64,000 nucleotides of DNA. Origin: Buxus sempervirens. Its lineage: Eukaryota > Streptophyta > Magnoliopsida > Buxales > Buxaceae. Shown piece by piece: positions 44,218 to 54,760 of this stretch. Made by a program: the position numbers and the translations under genes. Every line of letters begins with the position of its first letter. The stretch's first letter is position 1. The stretch spans positions 1,185,501 through 1,249,500 of the forward strand of contig OX387195.1 of assembly GCA_947561395.2 (NCBI GenBank), read 5' to 3'. The notes under the pieces are model-generated. The model saw nothing but the letters and a program-made list of their open reading frames with translations, searched no databases and was not told the origin of the DNA.

Positions 44218-45566
44218 TCCCCTGATGTACCCTATATAAGCATGGAAATGACTGCTGACAAGATGGCCTTTCACTCTTTCCAGTTTGAAACTGTGAATTT
44301 TGTACCTGGGGGGTATCAGGAAAAGGAAGGAAAATTGACCTGTGCTGAGAAAATGGTCAAGAATGTGCTAGAAAAGTATAACTTTCACCCTGGAAAAGGT
44401 CTGGGGGTTAACCTGCAAGGAAGGATAGAACCGATAAAGGTTAAGAAGATGGTCCACAGAGCAAGATTGGGGTCCAAGCCAAGGAATTGGAGAAGACAGA
44501 AGGAAATGGAAGACATGAAATTCCCTCACATCAGGGAAACTTTTCCAAAGCTTTCTCACATGATTCAGCTGTCTCCTCCTGAGGATTAGTCCAAACCCCC
44601 ATACTATAAAATCAATCCATTCTAAAAACCCAAGTCCTCAACCGTGCAACCATATGTTCCACCTCCACCTCCACCTCCACAAGTATTGGGTGGGCCTGGG
44701 CCACAGGCAAAACAGGAGCAGGATTTCTCTGAGGACGTGGGAGCCTTTTTTGCCATGACAGAAGGCAACCAAGAAGAAGTAGCAGAGGAGCTACCTTTTA
44801 TTGACTGGGCTGCAGTAGAAGTTCCATCTAGGACAAGCCCTACAGAAGAAACAGGCGATGCAACTCACCCAGTACTTGTGATTTTGGATGCGGACCCTGA
44901 GCTTGAGGAGCAGGCTTGTATCCCTGCCCCAGATTCTTTTATTTTGAACAATTGGGAGGAAACTCCCCTTACTTTTGAAGCCGCGTTTGTTTGGCAAACA
45001 GACATGGCTTCCAAAAAAAAAACTCCATTAGTGGAATGCCCTTTTCCTGAAGGTTTTAATGAGCCTTCGTCTTCAGGGAAAGATTTTGTAGAAGGCTCTC
45101 AAAAAACACAAAAGATTTTCCAATTTTTTATAGAAAAGATAAATTTTTCAAAAAGGTCCAAACCACTTATGAACCATATAAGCAAACTGAATTGGATCAA
45201 GTTGAGTATGACTTCGACCTCGAGCTCGACTTTGACCTAATGGGGGTTGAGGAAGAGACCGAGGACGAAAAAGACGACCCTCCAAAAGAAATCACATATC
45301 AATTGGAGCGTCATGAAAAGGGGGTATAACCCAATATTGAAGAGACCATATCAATAAACCTAGGGACCGAAGATGACCCAAAAATAGTAAAGATTGGGGT
45401 ATGCTTATCTGAGGTACAGCGGGAGGAAATGATACGATTCTTGGCTGATTATGAAGATGTATTTGCATGGTCGTATCGGGATATGCCAGGGTTAGACACG
45501 GACATGGTTGTGCACAGGCTAGCCATTCTACTAGATGTTAAGCCAGTTAAGTAGAAACTGAGAAGG
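44218..45566 (+). pseudogene. Tat polyprotein linker with G-patch-like segment and RT N-terminus, broken
   Basis: After the TGA the same frame runs through a G-patch-like piece (NFHPGKGLGVNLQGRIEPI, about 44380-44440), stops at TAG 44587-44589, and resumes in frame at 44644 with a proline run and an acidic stretch. A frameshift occurs between about 45120 and 45243. The RT lead-in (EEMIRFLADYEDVFAWSY) then carries TAA at 45327-45329 and TAG at 45552-45554. A G-patch between protease and RT is known in some Tat-clade elements. Confidence 0.8.
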
Positions 45567-46730
45567 TTGAAACCTGAATGGACATTAAAGGTCAAATACG
45601 AAGTGGTTAAGCAATTCCAAGCTGGATTCTTGGCAGTCTCCACATACCCTGAATGGCTTGCAAATATAGTGCTAGTACCCAAAAAGGATGGAAAGGTCCG
45701 AATGTGTGTAGACTACAGAGACTTGAATAAGGCAAGCCCAAAGGACGATTTTCCACTTCCACACATCGACATCTTGGTGGACAACACTGCTGTACATAGC
45801 CTGTTCTCATTCATGGACGGGTTTTCTGGGTACAATCAAATTAAGATGGCTAAGGAGGACCAAGAGAAAACAGCCTTCATTACACCTTGGGGTACCTTCC
45901 ATTACACTGTCATGCCATTTGGGCTTAAGAACGCCGGGGCAACCTACCAACGGGCCATGACAGCCTTATTCCATGATATGATCCATAAGGAGATGGAGGT
46001 CTATGTGGATGATATGATAGCCAAATCATGTGAAGAAGAAGACCATTTGATCAACTTGAAGAAGGTGTTTGACCGGCTCAGGAAATACAGTCTAAGGCTT
46101 AACCCTGTGAAATGCGTCTTTGGGGCTACATCAGGAAAATTATTGGGCTTTATAGTAAGCAGGAAAGGAATTGAGATTGACCCAGCTAAAGCTAAAGCAA
46201 TCATTGAAATGCCATCACCTAGAACGGAGAAGGAAGTTCATGGTTTTCTTGGAAGGATTCAGTATATAAGCCGGTTCATAGCACAACTCACCGCTATCTG
46301 TGAACCAATTTTCAAGCTTCTAAGAAAGAACAACTCGACAGTCTGGAATGACGATTACCAAGAAGCCTTTGACACAATAAAAGAATATTTGTTGAACCCA
46401 CCTGTGCTAGTACCACCAACTCCAGGAAGACCATTGATCTTATACTTGTCAGTTTTGGAGACGTCAATGGGGTGTGTCTTGGGACAGCATGACGATACAG
46501 GCAGAAAGGAAAGGGCGATTTACTACTTAAGTAAGAAATTTACAGAATATGAAGCAAAGTACTCTCCTTTGGAAAAAACTTGTTGTGCTTTAGTATGTGC
46601 AACTCAGAGACTGAGACATTATTTCCTTAGTCATTCCACCTTATTGATATCCCGAATGGACCCTTTGAAGTATCTATTCGACAAACCAGCTTTAACGGGC
46701 AGAACGGCAAAGTGGCAATTGTTACTCTAG
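45567..46730 (+). pseudogene. Tat reverse transcriptase and first RNase H
   Basis: The open part is 387 residues and begins mid-domain after the TAG at 45552. RT landmarks are VPKKDGKVRMCVDYRDLNKA, FMDGFSGYNQIKM, FGLKNAGATYQRAM and the catalytic YVDDM (about 46003). The Ty3-type RNase H follows (TEYEAKYSPLEKTCCALV). The frame shifts at about 46715-46730, where the text continues one frame over. All catalytic RT aspartates are present, but the gene cannot make a full polyprotein. Confidence 0.92.
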
Positions 46731-47320
46731 AGGAATTTGATCTCACCTATATCACACAGAAAGCCATTAAGGGTCAAGCCATTGCTGATCACTTAGCCGC
46801 ACACCCTTTACCAGAATACCAACCTTTGAAGACTAATTTCCCTGATGAGGCAATCCTGTTTACTGAAGAAGAAGAAGGGGAAAGCTCATGGCAAATGTTT
46901 TTTGATGGGGCCGCCAATATGAATGGAAATGGAATAGGGGCTGTTTTGATCAAACCAGATGGGGCACACATCCCAATCGCAGTAAAGTTAAGGTTCCAAT
47001 GCACAAACAATATAGCAGAGTATGAAGCATGCATAATTGGGTTGTAAGCTGCCTTAGACCATGAAGTAGAGGAACTTGACGTATATGGGGATTCGAGTCT
47101 TATCATCTTCCAAACAACTGGTGAATGGAAAACCAAGGATCACAAATTGATCCCCTATCACCAGTATTTGGAAGAAATAAGCACCAAATTCACTCGAATT
47201 TCCTTCAATTATATGCCAAGGGCCAAAAATCAGTTTGCGGATGCTTTAGCAACATTGGCTTCAATGGTCAGTATGCCAGAATGTGTTGATATTAGACCAC
47301 TGGAAATTGAAGTCAGAGAT
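46712..47320 (+). pseudogene. Tat second (archaeal-type) RNase H, cut by solo LTR
   Basis: It carries the linker AIKGQAIADHLAAHPLPEYQ, then FFDGAANMNGNGIGAVLIKP, NNIAEYEACIIGL, VYGDSSLII and NQFADALATLASM, the D-E-D-D set of an additional RNase H typical of the Tat clade. A TAA at 47045-47047 interrupts it. The frame runs to GAGAT at 47316-47320, where the solo LTR begins; open sequence beyond 47321 is LTR. Confidence 0.9.
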
Positions 47321-49182
47321 TGTGAGACACGGGAAAAAATCACCAAAGATGATCATCCCTCCATCAACATACGGGCTCAACGCAAAATTGAGAGAGTCGC
47401 CACCATTAAGAATTTTGAGGTGAGAATGGGCATCAAAAGATTTCAAAATAAGCAAAAAGAGCCTAAAGGCAAATTCTAGGGTAAAAATAACCCTACTTGA
47501 AAATCAAATCCAGAGATGGGTAAAGGGATTAGATTATGAACGGGGGAAGGTGTTAGGCACCCCCATTCATCCACACAAGGTGGTTGCTAAGTGTTTGTTC
47601 ATGCAAAAAAGAAATAAGAAAGCTTGCTAAAAATTATCAAAAACCTTGAAAAAGGCCAAATATATGATATCTCCACATGAAGATCCAAATGAATTTCAGA
47701 TCCTCTTTTATGTCAATATCATTTATGGAATATCAACCAAAATGGAAATCCAAAGCAAAAGTTGCACAAAACCAAGTTGAGTTAAATCCGGAAAATTCGG
47801 TGAAAAGTAATTCCATTTGTCTTGAAGTCATTCAAAATCAATTTTAAATTGAATCAAACCAAATCCATTTGAAAGATCATGGTAAATAAGAGACTCATGC
47901 AAAATTTCAAGTAAATCCGGTTGAAATCCTAGGAGTTATGCTCCTTTAAAGTTGCTGCTGGGGAAAATCAAAAGTGACAAGCATGCAAGTTTGGAAAATT
48001 ACCTAGAAAAATCCATGAAATTTGGTGTGATTGAAGTCTGTATGGCCAACTTTCAGATGGAACTAGCCTCATACAAAAATTCATTCGGATGTGCCTTGGG
48101 TGGTCTCCCGAACAGGCCCCCGAAGATCACAGATTTACCTAGAAAAGTACTGATGAGCAGTTCTGAGTAAATCTGTTACCAATAATACAAATGGAGTCAA
48201 AAAATTATAAAACCAACTGGATTTGAAAATAGACTCATAAAGGAATGCCCAGAAACAAAAATCACTCGGATCAGATTTAAAACGAACACATGGCGCTCCA
48301 ACCAACTTCGATAAAGAGGTGTCAAAAATCCGCTTGATAGAAATTAATGAAATTTGATAGGCATAAACTAGACCGCCTCACCTTTCCCATGGTTCTGGAA
48401 TCACTCCAAAATTCATCCGGACGATGAAGTTATGAGTGTCCAAAGTAGGGGTACAGTTGCTGTCAAGTTAAGCCTTTTTTGAACAAAACCAACTCAAAAC
48501 TATGATAAAGTGTGTGTGATTCGTGCAAGATTAATCAAAATCCTTTAAAAATCATTTGAAGACATTCCAGAATTGATTGAGGCTATTTATTTCAGATTTA
48601 TCACAATAAACGCAATAAATCCAAAATATGAGCTTATCCCGCCAAAACATGTGCTATGTATGTGTAAGTGTAGAAATCATTCAAGAACAATATAACAACA
48701 TAACATGCATTCATATTCATCAAAATAAGGTTCTAAAACAACCTAGGGTTCCATTCCATTATCGTTTCCCTTAATTCTCTCTCCCCGTTAAACACGGTTC
48801 TTCAAGATAATCTTGGGGTACTTTGAATATGGAACGGTCTTCACAGATTCAAAAGGCTTATTCAAAAAGAGGTTCTAGCACAAGGATCAATCCCCAGTCT
48901 CGTTTCTCCTAGATCCCGCCTTCACGTTTTACGGCTAGGGGGAGTCTTGACATACTTTGAGCCGGGGAAGGGTTTTCATACACACATCAAGGCCTTATTC
49001 TACAGAAAGGTAGAAGAAGAGATCTAGATCTAGAATGTAAAAACAGAAAATTAAAGAGAGGTTTGAGGCTTACCTGGATTCTGGAAGCACTTCCGCAGCG
49101 GTTTCCCTCTTCTCTTGGAGCTCTTCTTGGCAAGAATTGTTGGCAAGAGAGTTAATGGCCCTTTGCTTAAGGAGGAGCCTCC

Positions 49183-49190
49183 TATTTATA
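49183..49190 (-). promoter_or_regulatory. TATA box of the solo LTR in Tat pol
   Basis: The minus strand reads TATAAATA in TTTGCCTATAAATAGGAGG. Confidence 0.7.
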
Positions 49191-49342
49191 GGCAAAGGTT
49201 AGGGTTAGGGTTGGTGAGAATGGTAGACACAACATAAGATCCATAGCCCACCTACCTTAACCCTAAGGCTATTTCCGAGATTTCCCCTCATTTAATGAAG
49301 GACATGATGGTAAAAAGTGAAATCTCTCGGAAAACCCTAATT

Positions 49343-49502
49343 TTGAGCAAAACTAGTGTATCCGGTGTGTCAGGCCGGATACACAAGTGTCTTAATGTAT
49401 CCGGCCTATGATGCCGGATACACTGAGGTCTGCTTGTATCCGGCATGTTCCATCGGATACAATAAAGATCTTTTGTATCCGACATTATCTGTCGGATACA
49501 AA
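49343..49502. repeat. TATCCGG/CCGGATA palindrome cluster
   Basis: Nine words of the type TGTATCCGGC / GCCGGATACA occur, in paired inverted arrangement (each pair separated by about 8-12 bases). It lies upstream of the TATA box in the LTR's own direction. Confidence 0.92.
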
Positions 49503-49542
49503 AAAAGAAGAAGCTTTTATCCAAATTTTAACACAGGCAATA

Positions 49543-49624
49543 CTTATTTACATGTAATATCGTTTAAGTAAATGTCCTCGTATTTTTTAATCTCCATTTA
49601 CTTAAGATATTACATGTAAATAAG
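49543..49624. repeat. Near-perfect inverted repeat, 30-32-bp arms
   Basis: Arm 49543-49574 begins CTTATTTACATGTAATATC and arm 49595-49624 ends GATATTACATGTAAATAAG; they pair except for a 2-base insertion, with a 20-base loop. A run of 13 C follows at about 49630-49642. Confidence 0.92.
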
Positions 49625-50076
49625 CAAACACCCCCCCCCCCCATTTGAATCCATTAAAAATAGTTCTAGACCCAAATTCCAAGTGAATAAAAAGTCAACT
49701 TTCCAGTTTTAGGCAAAATTCCGATTTTTCAGGTCCGGTAAAAAGATTCAACATGTTAAAACCAAGGTATTCGTCAAGATTTAAAATCTCAAAAAATTAT
49801 TCTATGCAATAACATGGCTAAAAACCTGATTACCGGGAAAAATTATCTTGAAATCTGGCTTTAAAAAATATTTCATTTTCTGGGGTCAAAAGTCAACAAA
49901 ATTCAACCGGAAAAAGTTTGACTTTGCACAAAAGATTGAATTCGGGTCTTTTCCTTTACGGTTTTGGATTCAAATGGGTTAAGTATCTTAAACCCAATGC
50001 AAAGAATTGAAATTTTCAATAAATATTTCTCTCCTTCAAGATTTATCAAAAATCGTGCAATTTTCGGGTGTCTACA

Positions 50077-51379
50077 GAGATGAACCAGCTTATTGCCTTG
50101 TTCTAGAAGAAACACCAGAAGAAGAAGTACTATGGTTTCAAGATATTAAGAACTTCCTAAATGATCGGAGATTGCCAGAAAATGTCACTTCTACAGAGAA
50201 AAGAACAATACAGAGGCTGGCAGGACAGTTCTTACTAAGTGGTGGGCAGTTGTACAAAAGATCACACAACGATATCCTACTTAGATGTGTTGCCAAGACC
50301 GAGTCAGAAAGGTTAGTTGAAATTGTACATGGAGGAGTGTGTGGACCCTATATGAACGGGCACATGCTTGCTAAGAAAATTCTGCGATTGGGATATTACT
50401 GGTCAACAATGGAGCACGATTGCTATATACATGTCAAAAGGTGTCATTTATGCCAAGTGTATGCTGATAACAAGAATGTACCCCAAAGTGAATTGCACAA
50501 CATGACATCTCCATGGCCCTTCTCCTTGTGGGGTATAGACGTCATTGGAATGATCTCTCCAAAGGCATCAAATGGACACAGGTTTATACTTATAGCAATT
50601 GATTACTTCACCAAGTGGGTAGAGGCAGCTTCATATGCAAACATTACAAGTAGCCACATTTTGAAATTCTTGAAGCACAATATCATTCGTCGCTACGGTT
50701 TGCCAAGTGCCATAGTATCAGACAATGCTTCAAACCTTAAGAACAAGGACATGAGAAAGATATGTGAACAATTTCAGATCACCCACCACAAGTCAGCTCC
50801 TTATAGACCAAAGATGAATGAGGCAGTAGAAGCAGCTAATAAGAATATAAAGAAGATCATTCAGAAGATGGTAGTGAGTTTCAAATATTGGCATGAAATG
50901 TTGCCACTTGCTCTACATGCTTACAGAACCTCGATTCGGACTTCTACAGGGGCAACCCCATATTCTTTAGTATATGGAATGGAAGCAGTTTTACCAGTGG
51001 AAATGGAAATACCTTCATTAAGAGTGTAATAGAAGCTAAATTAGAAGAAGCTGAATGAATACAGTCAAGACATGATCAACTCAATTTAATAGAGGAAAAG
51101 CGTCTGAAAGCGCTTTGTCATGGCCAATTGTATCAGAAGAGAATGGCCAGGGCTTACAACAAGAAGGTAAAGCCCAGAACTTTCCAAAAAGGAAATTTAA
51201 TATTGAAGAAAATCTTACCCTTTTTGGAAGACCCTCATGGAAAGTTTAAACCAAATTGGGAAGGGCCTTATGTGGTCAAGAAGGTCCTATCAGGGGGTGC
51301 TCTCATCTTAACAGAAATGGATGGGAAGGATTTTCCTGAGCCAATTAACTCTGATGCAGTAAAGAGATATTTTCCTTAA
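50077..51379 (+). pseudogene. Tat integrase
   Basis: It resumes at the GAGAT duplication with DEPAYCLVLEETPEEE. The zinc-binding region is HGGVCGPYMNGHMLAKKIL ... CHLCQ. The core has GIDVIGMIS, VSDNASNL and the glutamate in EAVEAANKN, the D-D-E triad. The frame breaks at about 51024-51029 by a one-base shift, then a TGA (about 51055), then continues as a C-terminal region (YQKRMARAYNKKVKPRTFQK, WEGPYVVKKVLSGGALIL) ending at TAA 51377-51379. There is no chromodomain, as expected for the Tat clade. Confidence 0.92.
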
Positions 51380-52294
51380 ATGAATATTACTAGGAAATGA
51401 TCTGAGGCCATTTTTCTATATTTCCCAAAAATTTCATCCCTAGTCAAGCCAATTTGAGCCTGTTCGTCTTCTTTGTTAAACCTAAACTTGACTTACAGTT
51501 TTATACTGGGGCAAGGCCAATAGGGGCAAAGCCAATAGGGGCAGAAAGAAAAAAGAGAAAAATAGGGGCAAATGAAAACCAAATACAAAATAAGGGGAAT
51601 GGGATTGAATTCATCATGACTGTAAGTCCGGTTGACCCATTTTCACACTTAGAAAATTTTGAGCCTTTAATACCTTTTATTTCATAAACCGAGCTTAGCC
51701 TTTGTTTCGTCCTATTATTAAGCCCTCGGTGATCTTAGTATATTCATTCAACTTTCAGAGTAAGGTTGGTGATGACGAAATGCAGAAGCCGGCCCTAGTG
51801 AAAACAGTAATTTGCGCTAGGGGCAATAAGGGCAAAAAGAAAAAAAAAAGAAAAAAAAGAAAAAAAAAGAATCAAAGGTTGAGTTGATCATGTGGTCTAA
51901 ATTTAATCAGCATGAGCACTGGAAACTGAGCAGATTAGCAGGGTCAGTCATGAAGGTAAAGCCATTAGGGGATGATTCTAAAGGCCACGGGGTAGACAGA
52001 TTTGGTCTCTCCCTATTGCTTGGAATACCCTTTTCATTATTCAAACAGATTTTAATTCCTTTAATTATATGTGATTAAGTGTTTTGGATCAGCTTTCAAA
52101 AAAAAAACTATACTTTGGCCAGTGATGAGAAATCAAATACTTTTTCATAAAACTTCTGTTTTTACAAGCATCTGAGAATTCTGAGGCCAATAATATAAAA
52201 CCTATTTTTGAATTAAATCTATTATCTTTCCACTAATGGAGTTTGATTTTGTATAAAAGTATGAAAAAAAAAGAAAAAAAAGAGATAAAAGAAT
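51380..52294. other. Tat region between pol and antisense ORF
   Basis: No gene is recognised. CCAATAGGGGCAAAG/CCAATAGGGGCAGAA repeats lie at about 51515-51570 and a related GGGGCAATAAGGGCAAAAAG at about 51819; the latter precedes an A-rich purine run (51836-51871). They look like extra polypurine tracts. Confidence 0.5.
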
Positions 52295-54066
52295 CTAATC
52301 CCTACTCCTAAACTGCTCCTCAAGTTCCCTAATCCTAGCTGCCTGAGTTGCAATGATTCCAGAAGCTCCCTCTGCATCAGGATCGCTAAAAAAGGAGATG
52401 ATCTCATCTGAAAGAGAATGCTTGATCTTCAACGCCCTAAGGTCAGCCAGGGAATCTTGATATTTCTTCCGCATCGCTCGGACTTCAAAGCGACGAGCCT
52501 GCCTTTGTTCTTCAAGTTTCTTCTCCATGGCAATGCGGCCAGACTTCTGTTCTTCAAGTTTCCTCTCCAGATCAATGACTTTTATCCTAAGTTCTTGAGC
52601 CTCCCGTACCCATATTTGTTGAAGCCGCTTATGGGTTGCCCTTTCAGACTCCAGAATGTCCTCATAGGTAAGGGGAAGAACTGCAGGAGGATCCTCTGGT
52701 ACTGGGGCATGACTCTGCACCTGCTCTTTGATCCAGAAGTGATAGTCCTTCACATGGGACTCAGAAAAGACAGGACCCCGCAGAAAGCGAACATAGGACC
52801 ACTCATTCATTAATTGAGCATTTAGCCCCATGGTGGCTGATGTAAATGGCCCTACAAGGCTCTCATAGCCAGTTGGGATCATAATTCCCTGGTTTGCTCC
52901 AAACTGCCGAAGAAACCTCAAAGGAAGATAGAGAACAACAGATTTAAAGCCTGCCAGGACTAAAAAGTTCCTATCTCTGAAGCTGATCACTGTCTCTGGA
53001 TTGGGCTGATAAGTGCCAGGCCACCTCACTTGATCATCCTGGAGAGTACCCAAGAAAGTAAACCATCCCTGCTTGCCGCCCTGGATATTACGACAACCCC
53101 TGTGGCTCATCAGGATAGGAACTTTCAGCCTTGGAAAGAAGCGGCGAGTTATCTCTTCAACTTGACTCAGGTGGTTAAGCAACCAAAGCTGCAAAAAAGG
53201 GGAGAATTTCAATTTATTTCAAAAGAAAAAAAAGAAAGGAAAAAAAAAAGAAAAAAAAAGAAAGAAAAAAAAAGAGAAGAAGGAAAAGAAAAAGAGAAGA
53301 AGAAGAAGAAGAAAAGAAAAAAAAAGAAGAAAGAAAAAAAAGGAGAAGAAAAAAAAATTATTATTACCTGTAGGATAGGGGCGCAGGCAAGGAAGCGTTT
53401 CTTCTTTCTAAAATAGCAGTCAGTTAAAGCCTGGTGCATCTCTGCCAAGATCATAGGAGCCAATCTCTCACGTTCCCTAACCTGACAGATAACTGAGATG
53501 AGAGCCAAGTCAACCTGGTCATCACCCCGTGGAAAAAGCAACTGGTTGACCACTATCAGAGTCAAAGCATTAAACCTAGAATCCTTGTCCCCACTCCTTA
53601 GAAGTTTTTCAGTCAAAAAGGTTTTGGACAAGGTCACTAGGGTATCAGAATTTCCTAAGTCTTTCTTCCCTATACCCAAGAATGTAGAGGCCTTCTTTTT
53701 GTAACTAGGCTTTAAGGGCGGGTTCACAACTTTTTCAGAAAATTTTAAGCCAAGGATAGTTTCAATTTCTTCTATGGTAGGAGTCATCTCTTTGTCATCA
53801 AAACGAAAGAGATTCAGTTCAGGAACCCCGTGTCCAATCAAAGCTTCAATGATTTCCCACTTAAAGGGAATTTTAGGGATGTGTAGGATATGCCCTAAGT
53901 GGATAGAATCCCAGCGAATTTCTTCATCAAGGGTCATGGAGTTGACCTACCTATCATAAAAGGAGTCCACAACGTTATACCTGGTAAGATTAGGAGGTTT
54001 TGATCTAACAGGTTATCTTGCAGGAGAAGATTCAATGGTAGAAGAGAACGGTGCAGGGGAAGCCAT
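52295..54066 (-). pseudogene. Spliced antisense accessory ORF of the Tat element (plant mobile domain/DUF7745-like)
   Basis: It lies antisense between pol and the 3' LTR. Exon 1 starts at ATG 54066 (MASPAPFSSTIESSPAR) and runs to 53368; exon 2 is 53188-52295. Joining at the GT-AG intron keeps the frame, giving about 530 codons. Two nonsense codons lie in exon 1 (TAA 54013-54015 and TAG 53947-53949); a 487-residue frame from ATG 53937 is open. The N-terminal part (IRWDSIHLGHILHIPKIP, FRFDDKEMTPTIEEIETILG) resembles plant mobile domain/DUF7745 proteins, a transposase-related family. The last roughly 110 residues are a charged coiled coil (LEEQKSGRIAMEKKLEEQRQ). Antisense ORFs of this kind are known in Tat-clade elements. 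The function is unknown. Confidence 0.82.
53189..53367 (-). other. Intron of the antisense ORF, 179 nt
   Basis: The minus strand has donor CCTACAG|GTAATAATAA, a long pyrimidine tract (T-rich, about 53220-53355) and acceptor CCCTTTTTTGCAG|CTTTGG. Both exons are in phase 0 across it. Reading through gives a nonsensical poly-F stretch and then a stop, which supports splicing. Confidence 0.85.
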
Positions 54067-54316
54067 GGAAGCGCCAAAGAAGCCAAGGAAGCAAGAAGAT
54101 CGCCGGAGAAGCAAAGGCACACTGGAGAATGAGAGAGTCACCGGAGTTAGTGGACGTCGCCGGAGGAGTCGAGTGTCGCCGGAGAACCAAGATGTCGAGT
54201 CACTGTTGAGGAAGAAGAAGAAGGACCGGAGAAAAGGTTACGGTCGCAAGAGATTTAGGGCAGAATTGCGAGCAGAAGAAAAGAAGTTCGCGGCCGCGAT
54301 TAAAAAGAACATCAAA

Positions 54317-54425
54317 ATCCGTAAAATCAGTACGGGCTACAGGCACCCATAAAGATAATACGGTCCACTTCGCCCGTGTTTAAATTACGGGTAGCATCTG
54401 TCTGTAATGAAAATATGGGCGAAGC
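54317..54425. promoter_or_regulatory. TACGGGC/GCCCGT cluster upstream of the antisense ORF
   Basis: Words ATCCGTAAAA, AGTACGGGCTAC, ATACGGTCC, TCGCCCGTGTT, TTACGGGTAG and ATATGGGCG lie 250-360 bp upstream of the antisense ATG. They are the same words as in the LTR and leader. The region to 54066 is GC-richer and rich in CGCCGGAG words. It is a candidate promoter region. Confidence 0.6.
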
Positions 54426-54746
54426 AAAAAATTGCATATTTTATTATTTTCTCCACACTTTTCTAGAGATTAATGTCTATATTAGTTGTAAGTTGCAAGG
54501 ATTGCCACCTTACCCACTTTTGTTTAAAATTTTTGTCTCAAATCTCACTTCATAGCCACGAGTGCTCAGTGAGAGGAGAGAGGAGGATTTGGCCCTTAAG
54601 CTGAGGGTCTTCTAGCAAATCTTCCACAATAAATCCTTTTTCATCCATTCAATCCTTGCAAAATGCAATTATTTAGACAAAGATCTCAAAAAGTGCAATT
54701 GGTGGGTCTTTTTGCTCTCTGCTTGTAATTGGTTCCAATTACCAGC

Positions 54747-54760
54747 AAAGAGGGGGCAGC
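54747..54760 (+). promoter_or_regulatory. Polypurine tract of the Tat element
   Basis: AAAGAGGGGGCAGC directly precedes the 3' LTR start TGTAGACACC. Confidence 0.9.

Larger units (their letters stand above)
47321..50076 (-). repeat. Solo LTR of a Tat-like relative inside Tat pol, TSD GAGAT
   Basis: The plus strand starts TGTGAGACACGGG and ends TCGGGTGTCTACA, the reverse complements of the TCTCACA end and TGTAGACACC start of Tat-like LTRs. GAGAT flanks it (47316-47320 and 50077-50081), and the pol frame resumes exactly after the second copy. It keeps family landmarks in reverse: GGTAAAAATAACCCT (about 47482), CTAATCCC-type block, TTTTACGGCTAG (about 48936) and TATTTATA (49183-49190). At about 2.76 kb it is longer than the 1.65-kb LTR of the host element, so it is from a different subfamily. 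Confidence 0.93.

Noticed and set aside
47321-47479. Continuation of the second RNase H frame past 47320
   Set aside because: The sequence beyond 47320 is the inserted LTR, shown by the GAGAT duplication and LTR similarity.
53221-53355. Lysine-rich plus-strand frame over an A-rich tract
   Set aside because: The tract is the pyrimidine run of the minus-strand intron; the plus-strand frame is low complexity.
54035-54352. Plus-strand 105-residue basic frame (many R, K and E)
   Set aside because: It overlaps the start of the antisense ORF, which has domain and splicing support, and shows only low-complexity composition.
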